Part shown: positions 8,037 to 16,600 of the stretch, one piece after another
Numbering within the stretch: the stretch's first letter is position 1
How the letters are laid out: every line of letters begins with the position of its first letter
Assembly (NCBI GenBank): GCA_903789615.1
Contig: CAIFEV010000007.1
Span: forward strand, 56,723 to 110,483
DNA length: 53,761 nt
From: an uncultured Lachnospiraceae bacterium
GTDB taxonomy: Bacteria > Bacillota > Clostridia > Lachnospirales > Lachnospiraceae
Direction: 5' to 3'
Made by a program: the position numbers and the translations under genes
Notes under the pieces: generated by a model
Seen by the model: the letters and a program-made list of their open reading frames with translations, nothing else
The model's database searches: none
Told to the model about the DNA's origin: nothing

Positions 8037-8843
8037 ATGAGGACGTATTCTTTAAAGTGTGACTGTCATACACACACTCTGTATTCCCGCCATGCGTATT
8101 CGACCATAGCGGAAAATGTCCGGGCCGCGAAGGAGCAGGGGCTTGAGCTCCTGGCATCGACGGACCACTTCAGCGATATGCTGTTTCCGGACTGGCGGGA
8201 TCTGCGCAACTATCAGTATTTTTCCGGCTATATGATGTGGCCGCGCATCTGGGACGGCGTGAAGCTGCTGCACGGCGCGGAGGTGGATATCACGGGACTT
8301 GACGGCAGCCTGTTCGGGGAAGATATTCCGGTCTCCTGCACGACGGTCGGGCAGCCCATGCCCCGGGAGTGGAACCTGTTTTCCCACACGACAAGGCACT
8401 GCGACTTTCTGATTGCCAGCGTGCACGGGGTGCAATTTGCCAGCGGATGCACAAAGGAACAGGCGACACAGATGTACTGCAGCGCTATGATGCGCCCGCG
8501 GGTGCTTATGATCGGACATCCGGGCCGCAGTGGTGTCGCATTTGACATTGATGAAGTTGTGAAGTTTGCGCGTGACCATCACCGGCTGATCGAGCTCAAC
8601 GAGCATTCGTCGGACCGTTTCTATGGAGAGGACGGTGTGTGCCGGAAGATCGCCGAGGCGTGCATGCGCTTCGGAACGCAGGTGGCGGTGGACACGGATG
8701 CGCACATCTGCACAAACATCGGCCGCTTCAGCCGGGTCGAGAAGATGCTGGGAGAGATCGATTTCCCGGAAGAACTGATCGCGACCAGGGACCGGAAGTC
8801 ATTTGAGAAGGCGTTAATAGACGCGCAGCTTTCCGCAACGTAA
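8037..8843 (+). CDS. PHP-domain phosphoesterase
   Basis: A 268-residue protein with the PHP metal-dependent phosphoesterase fold. Motif I is CDCHTHTLYS at the N-terminus, motif II is ASTDHFSD, further histidines are in LHGAEVDI, IASVHG and MIGHPGRSG, and motif IV is VDTDAH near the C-terminus. These hold the tri-metal centre used to hydrolyse phosphoesters. Histidinol phosphatase, nucleotide and polynucleotide phosphatases share this fold, and the substrate cannot be chosen from sequence. The start MRTYSLKC follows GGAGAGGA. The upstream in-frame ATG at 7947 has no ribosome site. It ends just before a terminator-like hairpin that separates it from nagB. Confidence 0.85.
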   Translation: MRTYSLKCDCHTHTLYSRHAYSTIAENVRAAKEQGLELLASTDHFSDMLFPDWRDLRNYQYFSGYMMWPRIWDGVKLLHGAEVDITGLDGSLFGEDIPVSCTTVGQPMPREWNLFSHTTRHCDFLIASVHGVQFASGCTKEQATQMYCSAMMRPRVLMIGHPGRSGVAFDIDEVVKFARDHHRLIELNEHSSDRFYGEDGVCRKIAEACMRFGTQVAVDTDAHICTNIGRFSRVEKMLGEIDFPEELIATRDRKSFEKALIDAQLSAT

Positions 8844-8855
8844 GCAGGAAATATC

Positions 8856-8895
8856 CCGGACCGATGGCAGGTGCCTTTGTCCGGTTGATACATTT
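8856..8895 (+). terminator. probable terminator between the PHP gene and nagB
   Basis: CCGGAC (8856-8861) pairs with GTCCGG (8879-8884), with inner GGCA/TGCC, and is followed after a short gap by ATTTTT. Confidence 0.5.
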
Positions 8896-8917
8896 TTCAA
8901 GGAGGACGATTATCGTC

Positions 8918-9694
8918 ATGAGAATTTACATCGCAAGGGACTACAAAGATCTGAGCCGCAAGGCAGCCAATATCATCTCCGCGCAGGTCATCATGAAGCC
9001 GGACTGTGTGCTTGGGCTTGCAACGGGCTCTTCGCCGATCGGCGCCTATAAGCAGCTGGTTGAGTGGTACGAGAAGGGCGATCTGGATTTCAGCGAGGTC
9101 CGCACGGTCAACCTGGACGAGTACAAGGGGCTGACGGGCGACAACAAGGAGAGCTACCGGTATTTCATGAATACCAACCTGTTCGACCATGTGAACATCG
9201 ACAAGGCCAACACCAATGTTCCCAATGGCATGGCGAAGAACACGGAGGCAGAATGCCGCCGCTACAACGAGCTGATCCGGTCTCTTGGCGGCATCGACCT
9301 GCAGCTGCTTGGCATCGGCCGCAACGGCCACATCGGATTTAACGAGCCGGAGGAGGCATTTGAGAAGGAGACGCACGTGGTCGCACTGACGCAGAGCACG
9401 ATCGAGGCGAACTCCAGACTGTTCGACGATCCGGATGATGTTCCGAGATATGCGCTGACGATGGGCATCAAGTCGATCATGCAGGCGCGCCGTGTGCTTC
9501 TGATTGCGAGCGGCGAGGACAAGGCCGACGCTATTCACAAGTCTCTGTTCGGACCGGTGACGCCGCATGTTCCGGCTTCGATCCTGCAGATGCACAACAA
9601 CCTGACTGTTGTGGCCGACAAGGCAGCGCTCTCCTCCTGCGGCAAAGAGCTGGAAGACGCAGCAAACAAGGAAGGTTTCTATGTTGATCTCTGA
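8918..9694 (+). CDS. nagB: glucosamine-6-phosphate deaminase
   Basis: A 258-residue enzyme that converts glucosamine-6-phosphate to fructose-6-phosphate and ammonia, the last step of GlcNAc entry into glycolysis. Motifs are LGLATGSSPIGAYKQL (phosphate loop), TVNLDEYKGL with the catalytic Asp, and LGIGRNGHIGFNEP with the ring-opening His. GGAGGACG lies upstream of the ATG at 8918 (MRIYIARDYK). Its end overlaps the start of nagA by 14 bases, so the two are translationally coupled. Confidence 0.97.
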   Translation: MRIYIARDYKDLSRKAANIISAQVIMKPDCVLGLATGSSPIGAYKQLVEWYEKGDLDFSEVRTVNLDEYKGLTGDNKESYRYFMNTNLFDHVNIDKANTNVPNGMAKNTEAECRRYNELIRSLGGIDLQLLGIGRNGHIGFNEPEEAFEKETHVVALTQSTIEANSRLFDDPDDVPRYALTMGIKSIMQARRVLLIASGEDKADAIHKSLFGPVTPHVPASILQMHNNLTVVADKAALSSCGKELEDAANKEGFYVDL

Positions 9695-10835
9695 TGCCCG
9701 TGTATACGGACCTGATTTTAAGTTTCATATGGCAGATGTCCGCGTGCGCGGGAAAAAGATCGCCGAGGTGGCAGACGGCCTGTCTGCCGCTCCGGGCGAG
9801 AAGCGCATCGATGCGCACGGCCTCACGCTGATCCCGGGGCTCACTGACATCCATTTTCACGGGTGCGTGGGCGTTGACACCAATGACGCGACGGACGAGA
9901 CATACCGGAAGATGTGCGAATATCAGCGCAGCGAGGGCGTGACGCAGATTTGCCCGGCGACGATGACGCTTCCGGAGGACAGGCTCACACAAATCGTGCT
10001 GGCGGCTGCCTCCTATCGCAGGAAGCAGGAAGCATCCGGCGCGGACTGGCAGGCGGAGGCAGCGCTGGTGGGCGTGAACCTGGAGGGGCCGTTCATCAGC
10101 CCGGACAAAGTCGGCGCCCAGAATCCGGAATATGTTCACAGACCGGACGCGGCGTGGCTGGAGAAGCTTCTTGAGGAGAGCGGCAGTTTTCCGAAGCTGA
10201 TCACGGTCGCCCCGGAAGTGGACGGCGCCATCAGTTTTATCCGGCAGATGTCCGGGAAGATCCGCGTGTCACTCGGACACACGTCGGCGGACTACACGTC
10301 GGCGGCGGCCGGTTTTGCGGCCGGCGCGAAGCACCTGACACATCTGTACAACGCCATGAACGGAATTCATCACCGGAAGCCGGGCCCGATCCTGGCGGCT
10401 TTTGACGCGGGAGATGTCACACCGGAGCTCATCTGCGACGGCATTCATGTTCATCCGGCAGCTGTCCGCGCCGCGTTCCGGCTGTTTGGCCCGGAGCGCA
10501 TGATCCTGATTTCCGACAGCACCCGCGCCGTCGGCATGCCCGACGGCTGCTACGAGATGGGCGGCCAGAACATCTACAAGCATGATCACGCCGCATATCT
10601 GCAGGACGGGACGCTTGCCGGAAGCGCCACCAACGTCTACGGCTGCATGGCGGGGGCGATCCGCTTCGGCATTCCGGAAGAAGACGCCGTCCGCGCCGCC
10701 GCTTATAATCCGGCGGCTGCGATCGGAATCGCGTCGGAATACGGTTCTATCGGGCCCGGCAAGATGGCCCGGATGCTTCTTGTCGATCCGGCGTCAGACT
10801 ACCGGCTCGTGAAAGTGATCACGGGAGAAGAATAA
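9681..10835 (+). CDS. nagA: N-acetylglucosamine-6-phosphate deacetylase
   Basis: A 384-residue amidohydrolase-superfamily enzyme that removes the acetyl group of GlcNAc-6-phosphate. Metal and substrate motifs are LTDIHFHGCVGVDT (HxH), GVNLEGPFISP (metal Glu), LGHTSADY (His), HLYNAMNG, and ISDSTRAVGMPDG with the catalytic Asp. The start at 9681 uses AAGGAAGG inside the end of nagB. No terminator is obvious after it. The next 700 bases are noncoding and contain the regular repeat array. Confidence 0.97.
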   Translation: MLISDARVYGPDFKFHMADVRVRGKKIAEVADGLSAAPGEKRIDAHGLTLIPGLTDIHFHGCVGVDTNDATDETYRKMCEYQRSEGVTQICPATMTLPEDRLTQIVLAAASYRRKQEASGADWQAEAALVGVNLEGPFISPDKVGAQNPEYVHRPDAAWLEKLLEESGSFPKLITVAPEVDGAISFIRQMSGKIRVSLGHTSADYTSAAAGFAAGAKHLTHLYNAMNGIHHRKPGPILAAFDAGDVTPELICDGIHVHPAAVRAAFRLFGPERMILISDSTRAVGMPDGCYEMGGQNIYKHDHAAYLQDGTLAGSATNVYGCMAGAIRFGIPEEDAVRAAAYNPAAAIGIASEYGSIGPGKMARMLLVDPASDYRLVKVITGEE

Positions 10836-10934
10836 AACATCCCCGAATATCCATCCCGGGCGGATTATCATATATCATATAAAAACCTGCTTGTGAAGAG
10901 AGTTGATGGAACCTCCGGGGCGGTTTGATGCGGG

Positions 10935-10979
10935 CGGTTCGGCTGATGGGACCGGTTCGGCTGGTAGGATCGGTTTGGC
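10935..10979. repeat. 18-bp tandem repeat, 2.5 copies
   Basis: CGGTTCGGCTGATGGGAC at 10935, CGGTTCGGCTGGTAGGAT at 10953 and CGGTTTGGC at 10971. GC-rich and directly upstream of the AT-rich 63-bp array, but of unrelated sequence. Confidence 0.75.
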
Positions 10980-10986
10980 ATGACTA

Positions 10987-11340
10987 ATTCAGCTAATTTC
11001 TTATTATGAAGCTGGCTCGCTGAATACATAGAAGAATTAGTGTTGACTAATTCAGCTCAATTCTTATTATCGAGCTGGATAGCTGAATATTTGTGGCGGT
11101 TAGCTGCGTCTGATTCAGCAATTTACTTGATTTAAAGCTGTATAGCTGAATAAAAAGCGAGGTTAGAGTAAGGTAACTCAGCTGAATGTTTGTTTGAAAG
11201 CAAAATAGCTGAATTCCAAACTCCAAATCGGCTTGAAAATTCAGCTAAGAACAGCTTGGAAAGAATCTTAGCTGAATGGCGGTTCGTAAGGAAACTCGAA
11301 AATTCAGCGAATGGCCTCTGTACCGGCTATTTCGCTGAAT
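10987..11340. repeat. six-unit 63-bp array of ATTCAGC-N25-GCTGAAT palindromes
   Basis: Six units start at 10987, 11050, 11113, 11176, 11239 and 11302, spaced exactly 63 bp. Each is ATTCAGC, 25 bases, GCTGAAT (39 bp in all). Unit four begins ACTCAGC, so 11 of 12 arms are exact. Inter-unit spacers are 24 bases. Units 1 and 2 also share most of the inner sequence (CTTATTAT and GAGCTGG-like blocks), while inner sequences of units 3-6 diverge. The palindrome extends to 12 bp in unit 5 (CTAAGA/TCTTAG) and 10 bp in unit 6 (GAA/TTC). Every strand and frame has frequent stops, so it is noncoding. It lies between convergent genes, downstream of the nuclease-like gene. Confidence 0.95.
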
Positions 11341-11359
11341 TCCGAGCCCTTATCATATA

Positions 11360-11481
11360 ATTCAGCAAAAGACTATGCTTCAGCAAATGACTTGATTCAG
11401 CAAAAGACTATGCTTCAGCAAATGACTTGATTCAGCAAAACTTGCTACAGCAAATAACTTGCTTCAGTAATTGCCTGAATT
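11360..11481. repeat. same-orientation TTCAGCAAA repeat tail of the array
   Basis: (A/C)TTCAGC occurs at 11360, 11378, 11395, 11413 and 11430, with degenerate copies at 11445 (CTACAGC) and 11462 (CTTCAGT), then a closing CTGAATTCA. A 35-bp block (11360-11394) is repeated exactly at 11395-11429. Motif spacing is 15-18 bp in one orientation, unlike the alternating 31-32 bp spacing before 11340. Confidence 0.9.
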
Positions 11482-11546
11482 CATCTGTGTACTCCGGCAT
11501 TCCATAACCGCACCCCAGGATTTGCCTCGCTAATGCCTTTCCAATC

Positions 11547-12353
11547 TTACCCGCTGAGCAGATAGTGCCTGATAACATGGCTGATCTCTTCTGTTCCGAG
11601 TGGATGCCGTAAGGTTTCTTCGGTGAGGATCAGGTTATCGCCGGGAAACATACCGTTTTTCTCATATTCTTTCACCCGTTCGACGGATTGAGCGGCATAT
11701 TCTCTGTCTTCCATCATGCCCCGGTGCTCCCAGTACAGAATTTTCCGATTCTTCACATTCAGAACTGTGAAATCCGGATAGATCACGATTCCGCCGGAAA
11801 GTGTCAGGGGACATTCGTATTTATAAGGGACTTTAAGATGAAAGAGAGCATTCGCAATATTCAGTTCTGATTTCGAGCGCACATGATCCCCATTCAGGGA
11901 AGTGAAAGAATGCGGGGAAGCCGAAATCTCCTTCGCCTGATATGGCCTTGCAAGCCAGAGACGAATATATGTATCGTCCGGAAAGTCTGCCGGTTTCAGA
12001 AATTTTCTCGCCTTTTCCGGAAAGCTGCTGTACAGATCCTGAATCTGTGTCCGGCCGTCTTTTTCTTCGGATAAAAGCGGTTTGAGGCGCAAAAGTTCAC
12101 TCTGTACCAGCTTCAGAAGCTTTTCATCATACGATTTCTGCAGATATGTCCGGATTTTCGGCTCATCGTGTACGGAGATGTACGTTCCGGTGCGCTCGGA
12201 AGAAGAATTCCGCAGATAATACATTACGTACTTTCCGTTCATGAAAACGTGAATTTTGCCCGGCGGGGCTTTTGCCAGGCGGGCTTTCAGCGTACTCTCG
12301 AGCTTCTCGAGTTCTTTCTGCCTTTTTCGTGCTTCGTGGTATAAATCTGTCAT
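11547..12353 (-). CDS. orphan PD-(D/E)XK-like nuclease protein
   Basis: A 268-residue protein I do not recognise as a named family. Residues 1-30 are a basic, probably coiled-coil helix. Residues 31-60 form a beta-rich stretch (GKIHVFMNGKYVMYYL, TGTYIS), then a helical region to about 120. Residues 158-250 carry the pattern of a restriction-endonuclease-like core: RSKSELNIANAL (Glu163), YKYE (Glu180), YPDFTV (Asp194) and ILYWEHRGMM (Glu209-His210), followed by NLILTEE. The PDF...EH variant is like that fused to some UvrD/HelD-type helicases. GGAGGATTCCC precedes the ATG. Its stop codon is 65 bases from the end of the repeat array, so array RNA could be made by read-through. No methylase or helicase is adjacent. 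Confidence 0.7.
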   Translation of the reverse strand: MTDLYHEARKRQKELEKLESTLKARLAKAPPGKIHVFMNGKYVMYYLRNSSSERTGTYISVHDEPKIRTYLQKSYDEKLLKLVQSELLRLKPLLSEEKDGRTQIQDLYSSFPEKARKFLKPADFPDDTYIRLWLARPYQAKEISASPHSFTSLNGDHVRSKSELNIANALFHLKVPYKYECPLTLSGGIVIYPDFTVLNVKNRKILYWEHRGMMEDREYAAQSVERVKEYEKNGMFPGDNLILTEETLRHPLGTEEISHVIRHYLLSG

Positions 12354-12571
12354 GGGAATCCTCCTTCATGAAAAATGTGCCAGATCCCGCAGAAATAATA
12401 GAAAATGCATGGCGAAGATCTGCGGGAAAACGCTAAACTGTGAAATGTGAGAAGAGTAAAAAGAAAAATACAGGCGATGTAGAATGTGTCCGTCTGTCAG
12501 GAACAGAATACCATATTACATGCGGAAGGAAATGCAGAAATTTTCCGCCGTCAGAGAAAGGAATCAAATCT

Positions 12572-13369
12572 ATGAAACTGGCACTGGCGCAGATGCGCAT
12601 GCAGGAAAACTGCGGCGCGAATCTTCAGAAAAGTCTGGACAATATCCGGAAGGCAGCAGCTGCCGGGGCGGATCTCATTCTGTTTCCGGAAGTGCAGCTG
12701 AACCGCTTTTTCGCGCAGTATCCGGGGCGGGACGAAAGACGGCTGGCAGTGAAAGCTGACGGGCCGGAAGTGACGGCGCTCAGGGAAGCCTGCCGTGAGA
12801 ACCACATCTGGGCGGCGCCGAACGTCTATCTTACGGAAGGCGGAAAGTGTTACGATACGACATTTCTCATCGACCGTAAAGGCGCTGCTGCCGGCGTTCA
12901 GAAGATGGTTCACATCGCACAGGCACCGCAGTTTTACGAGCAGGATTACTATACCCCGTCAGACACCGGTTTCCATGTTTTTGACACGGAATTCGGGCGG
13001 ATCGGCATCGTCATCTGCTTTGACCGCCATTATCCCGAGAGCGTGCGCACCGAGGCGCTGATGGGCGCGGACCTGATCCTGATCCCCACGGCAAATGTCA
13101 AAAGCGAGCCCTCGGAAATCTTCGAGTGGGAGATCCGCATCCAGGCGTTTCAGAATTCCGCCGCGATTGCGATGTGCAACCGCACCGGCAGAGAGGACGC
13201 CATGGACTTTTCCGGCGAGTCGCTTGTCGCGGGACCCGGCGGGGAACTGCTGCTGAAAGCGGCGGCTGCGGAAGAAATTCTGTACTGCAGTCTTGACCCG
13301 AAGGCCTCCCGTGCTATGCGCGCTTCCAGGCCATATACGGGGCTTAGGAGGAAAGAATTGTATCTTTAA
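12572..13369 (+). CDS. carbon-nitrogen hydrolase (nitrilase superfamily amidase)
   Basis: A 265-residue nitrilase-fold amidase. The catalytic triad is visible: Glu40 in ADLILFPEVQL, Lys111 in VQKMVH, and Cys149 in IGIVICFDRHYPES. The block following the cysteine (ESVRTEALMGADLILIPTAN) resembles beta-ureidopropionase and N-carbamoylputrescine amidase branches, but the substrate is not certain. The ATG at 12572 (MKLALAQMRM) is chosen for family fit, with GAGAAAGGAAT upstream. A longer frame from 12440 has no support. No polyamine or pyrimidine genes are adjacent. Confidence 0.88.
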   Translation: MKLALAQMRMQENCGANLQKSLDNIRKAAAAGADLILFPEVQLNRFFAQYPGRDERRLAVKADGPEVTALREACRENHIWAAPNVYLTEGGKCYDTTFLIDRKGAAAGVQKMVHIAQAPQFYEQDYYTPSDTGFHVFDTEFGRIGIVICFDRHYPESVRTEALMGADLILIPTANVKSEPSEIFEWEIRIQAFQNSAAIAMCNRTGREDAMDFSGESLVAGPGGELLLKAAAAEEILYCSLDPKASRAMRASRPYTGLRRKELYL

Positions 13370-13493
13370 GAGAAGCTGTGGATATTGATTTTCGCTGCAC
13401 CGCTTGATTCCGTGCGCATCCAAAACATTCCGCACGGACAGCTCTGGCGGACATTTGTCGTAAAAATGTGTGCGGTAAGCTGATTTTACACGT

Positions 13494-13539
13494 AAAAAGG
13501 CACCGGAACGCCACGCGGTTTCACGCGGCGTCCGATGCC
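13494..13539 (-). terminator. terminator of the alpha-mannosidase operon
   Basis: Read on the minus strand, GGCATCGGACGCC and GGCGTTCCGGTGCC form a long imperfect stem with extra CGCG pairing near the loop, followed by TTTTT (13498-13494). Confidence 0.85.
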
Positions 13540-13604
13540 ATTATCTTACCTCAGACGTTTTTCTGGCTTCTCTACGAAAGACTCACCTTAAATTTGACAA
13601 GTCT

Positions 13605-16600
13605 TCAGATTTTCTCAACCGGCACTTCAAAGGTGATAATCTCAAACGGCGTCCAGGTGAGCGTGTCGGTTTCGCCTTCCGGATCCTCCAGCATGTTGGT
13701 GAGCGTCACGGTGCAGGGAAGCTTCATCTGGCCGCGGGTCCCGTTCTGCTCGCAGAGGCGGAACACGACGTGCCTGCGGTCCTCGGAGAGCTTGACCGCC
13801 TCCAGGTACAGCGGCTCAAATGTGCAGCCGGAGAGAAGCGACGGGATTTCCCCCATGGACGTGCGCACGGGCGGCACATTGTACTCGAACGCCAGATCGT
13901 TGATGTGCGCGTCCACATGATCTCCTTCGTGCGGGACAATCAGGCAGCAGAAGTCGTGGTGGCCGATATCCGAGAGCACATCCGGGCGGATGTTGGAGCG
14001 CAGCAGCGAGAGAGAATAGCCGTTTTCCTCCACGCCGAGTCCGTACTTGCCCTCGTTGATCAGAGCAACGCCGCCGTCTTTCTCGGCGAAGTCGGCCCAT
14101 TTGTGATGGCATACCTCGAAGCGCGCCTGCTGCCAGGTGGTGTTGCGGTGCGTCTCGCGGCGGATATATCCGGCGCCCGTGTCGCAGACCAGCTCGCGCG
14201 AGAGCGCGTTGATGCCGTACGAGGCCTTGACAAGGCGATGCTTCTCATTCCAGTCCGTGATGTGCTCGACTTCGATGGCCGGTGACTCCCGGAAGAAGCG
14301 GATGATCATCGTCCACGGGCTTCCTGCCGGCGTTGCGAGCTTCACGGTGAATTCCGCCACGGCCCCAGTGCAGTGCGTGGCGTGCAGAGGCTCCGTTATC
14401 GTCCAGGAATACTCAACTTCCTTGTAGTTCGGCAGAATATCCCACGCGTCATACATCCCCGGAACATCCTGATAGAGGTGAAGCTTGTTGAAGTCCCCGT
14501 CCGTCCACTCCCGGGACAGATCTTTGTCAAAGAGACCCGCAAAGCTTCCGTCCGCATTCAGCTTCGCGCTGTAGTACGGCGTCTCAACAAGAATTCCGTC
14601 ACCCAGAGCCTGTGAGCGCACCCAGGACGTGTCCTCGGAAGCCCTCAGCGTCACATCGCCTGCTGACAGCGGTGCAAGAGAAGCCTTCACAAAATAGCCT
14701 TTCTTTCCTTCCCGGATGCAGTCGCCGCCTTCATCTTCGACAAATGTAATCCCTATCCGTGCCTTGTTTAACGGATTGAAAAGCCGGACAGTTTTTTCTG
14801 CGGCCGGCTGAAGGTCAGAAAGTGAAGCCGGCGCTGCGCTTCTGCGGCCGGTCTCGTCCAGCCCGTCGGCAAAGTGGAACGCGTCATGCAGATACGGCGT
14901 TTCCCCGTCCTCAGCCGGCACGCTCACCGGAATGCCAGCGATCAGGCCGTCAAGCAGCGATTCGGTCTTCTCATAGTCGCGCACCGCGTCCTCGAATACC
15001 GGGTTGATGTGGCTGCCCGGCAGGATGTCGTGGAACTGGTTTAAGAGCAGCTTCTTCCAGGCCCAGGTGAGCGCGTCATACGGATAGGAGGCACCTTCCT
15101 TCATGCGCAGAACCGAGAGAAGCTCGGCCGTGCGCAGCTTGAACTCAAGTCTCCTGTTGAATGCCTTGAGCACCGACTTGGTGGTAAAGGTTCCCCGGTG
15201 CATCTCCAGGTACAGCTCGCCGTCCCAGGTGGCAAGATTCTCGTTGCCGTCGAAGTTGCGGTGCAGAAATTCGTCCGCCCGCATGTGCTCCGTCTTCGGC
15301 ATGACGGAGAGCTTGTCGAAGCGGTGCATCATCTCGATCATCTCTTCGGTCGCGCCGGACCCGCCGTCTCCGTATCCGAACATGGAAAGCGTCTGCCCGC
15401 CCGTTTCCTTGTCCTGGTAGGCGTTCCAGTTCTCCATGATCTGGGACGGCATGTTCCAGGTGATGAAATGCGTCGGCGGAACGCAGGCATAAATCCGGGA
15501 CCCGTCGATTCCCTTCCAGAGGAAGTTGTTGTGCGGGAAGCGGTTCGTGTCGTTCCAGGTCGACATCTTGTTGGAGACGAAATACTTCACACCCGATTTC
15601 TTCAGAATCTGCGGCAGGATCCAGCTGTTGCCGAACACGTCCGGCAGCCAGGCGCTCTCCACCGTGATCCCGAACTCACGGCGGTAGAACTGTTGCCCGT
15701 ACAGACACTGGCGGATCAGCGACTCGGCGGAAGGCAGGTTGCAGTCCGGCTCCACGTACATCGCGCCGACCGGCTCAAACTGGCCGCTTTTCACCTTTTC
15801 CTTAAGTTCCTCAAACAGGTCCGGATAGTATTTCTTCAGAAGTTCATATGCGTACGGCTGCGTGTGCGCATAGTGAAAATCCGGATACTCATCCATCAGG
15901 CGCATCTGGATCAGCACCGTCCGCGCGTTCTTCTGAACCACGTGAATCCGGCGCCAGTAATACGCCAGATCCAGATGCGAGTGGCCGATGAGCGCCACAT
16001 TGCCGCTCGAGCGGAAATCCGTGTTCTGATAAATATGCTTTTCGATGTAAGCAAGTGCTTCCGGGACACCTTCCCATGTGTCAAAATCTACCAGATTGAG
16101 CGCGGTGTTGAGCTCCCGGTTGAGAAATGTCCGGTAATCCTCATCGAATTCATCCGACTTGGCGATATCCAGCAGAATCGTCAGGTCATAGAACAGCTTC
16201 AGAAGATCCTCGCGCAGTGTCACGATCCACGCGCCAGTGAAAATCTGCCGGCAGCCACGGCTGTTCATCGCGTCCGGGTTGCGCTCGTCATCCGGCTTCG
16301 AGCGGTTGAACGCCTCGATCTCCAGATCAAACGAGCCGTCCTCCCTGACAAATGGTTCCAGAGGCAGCCGGTCCCGGTTCGGGTCGATGCCGCCGGCGTA
16401 CCGCCCGTTGATTTTAACCAGCATTTCCGCCGCGGTGTGCAGCAGGAAATAGGTCTTCTGTCCGGCAAACTCTGCCGGAATCTTCGCGCTTCCCCGGATG
16501 AACACGCTGCCGTCCGGCGTGAAATACAGATCACCCTGCTTCAGCGGTTTGTAGTCGTTGTCGTAAATGTACTGATTTTCCGCGATCTGATGGGCGTCGC

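Noticed and set aside
10987-11481. CRISPR array
   Set aside because: Spacing is regular, but the repeated part is only a 7-mer that alternates in orientation, the units contain partly similar inner sequence, and no cas gene is nearby. The only nuclease-like gene has no Cas motif that I can see.
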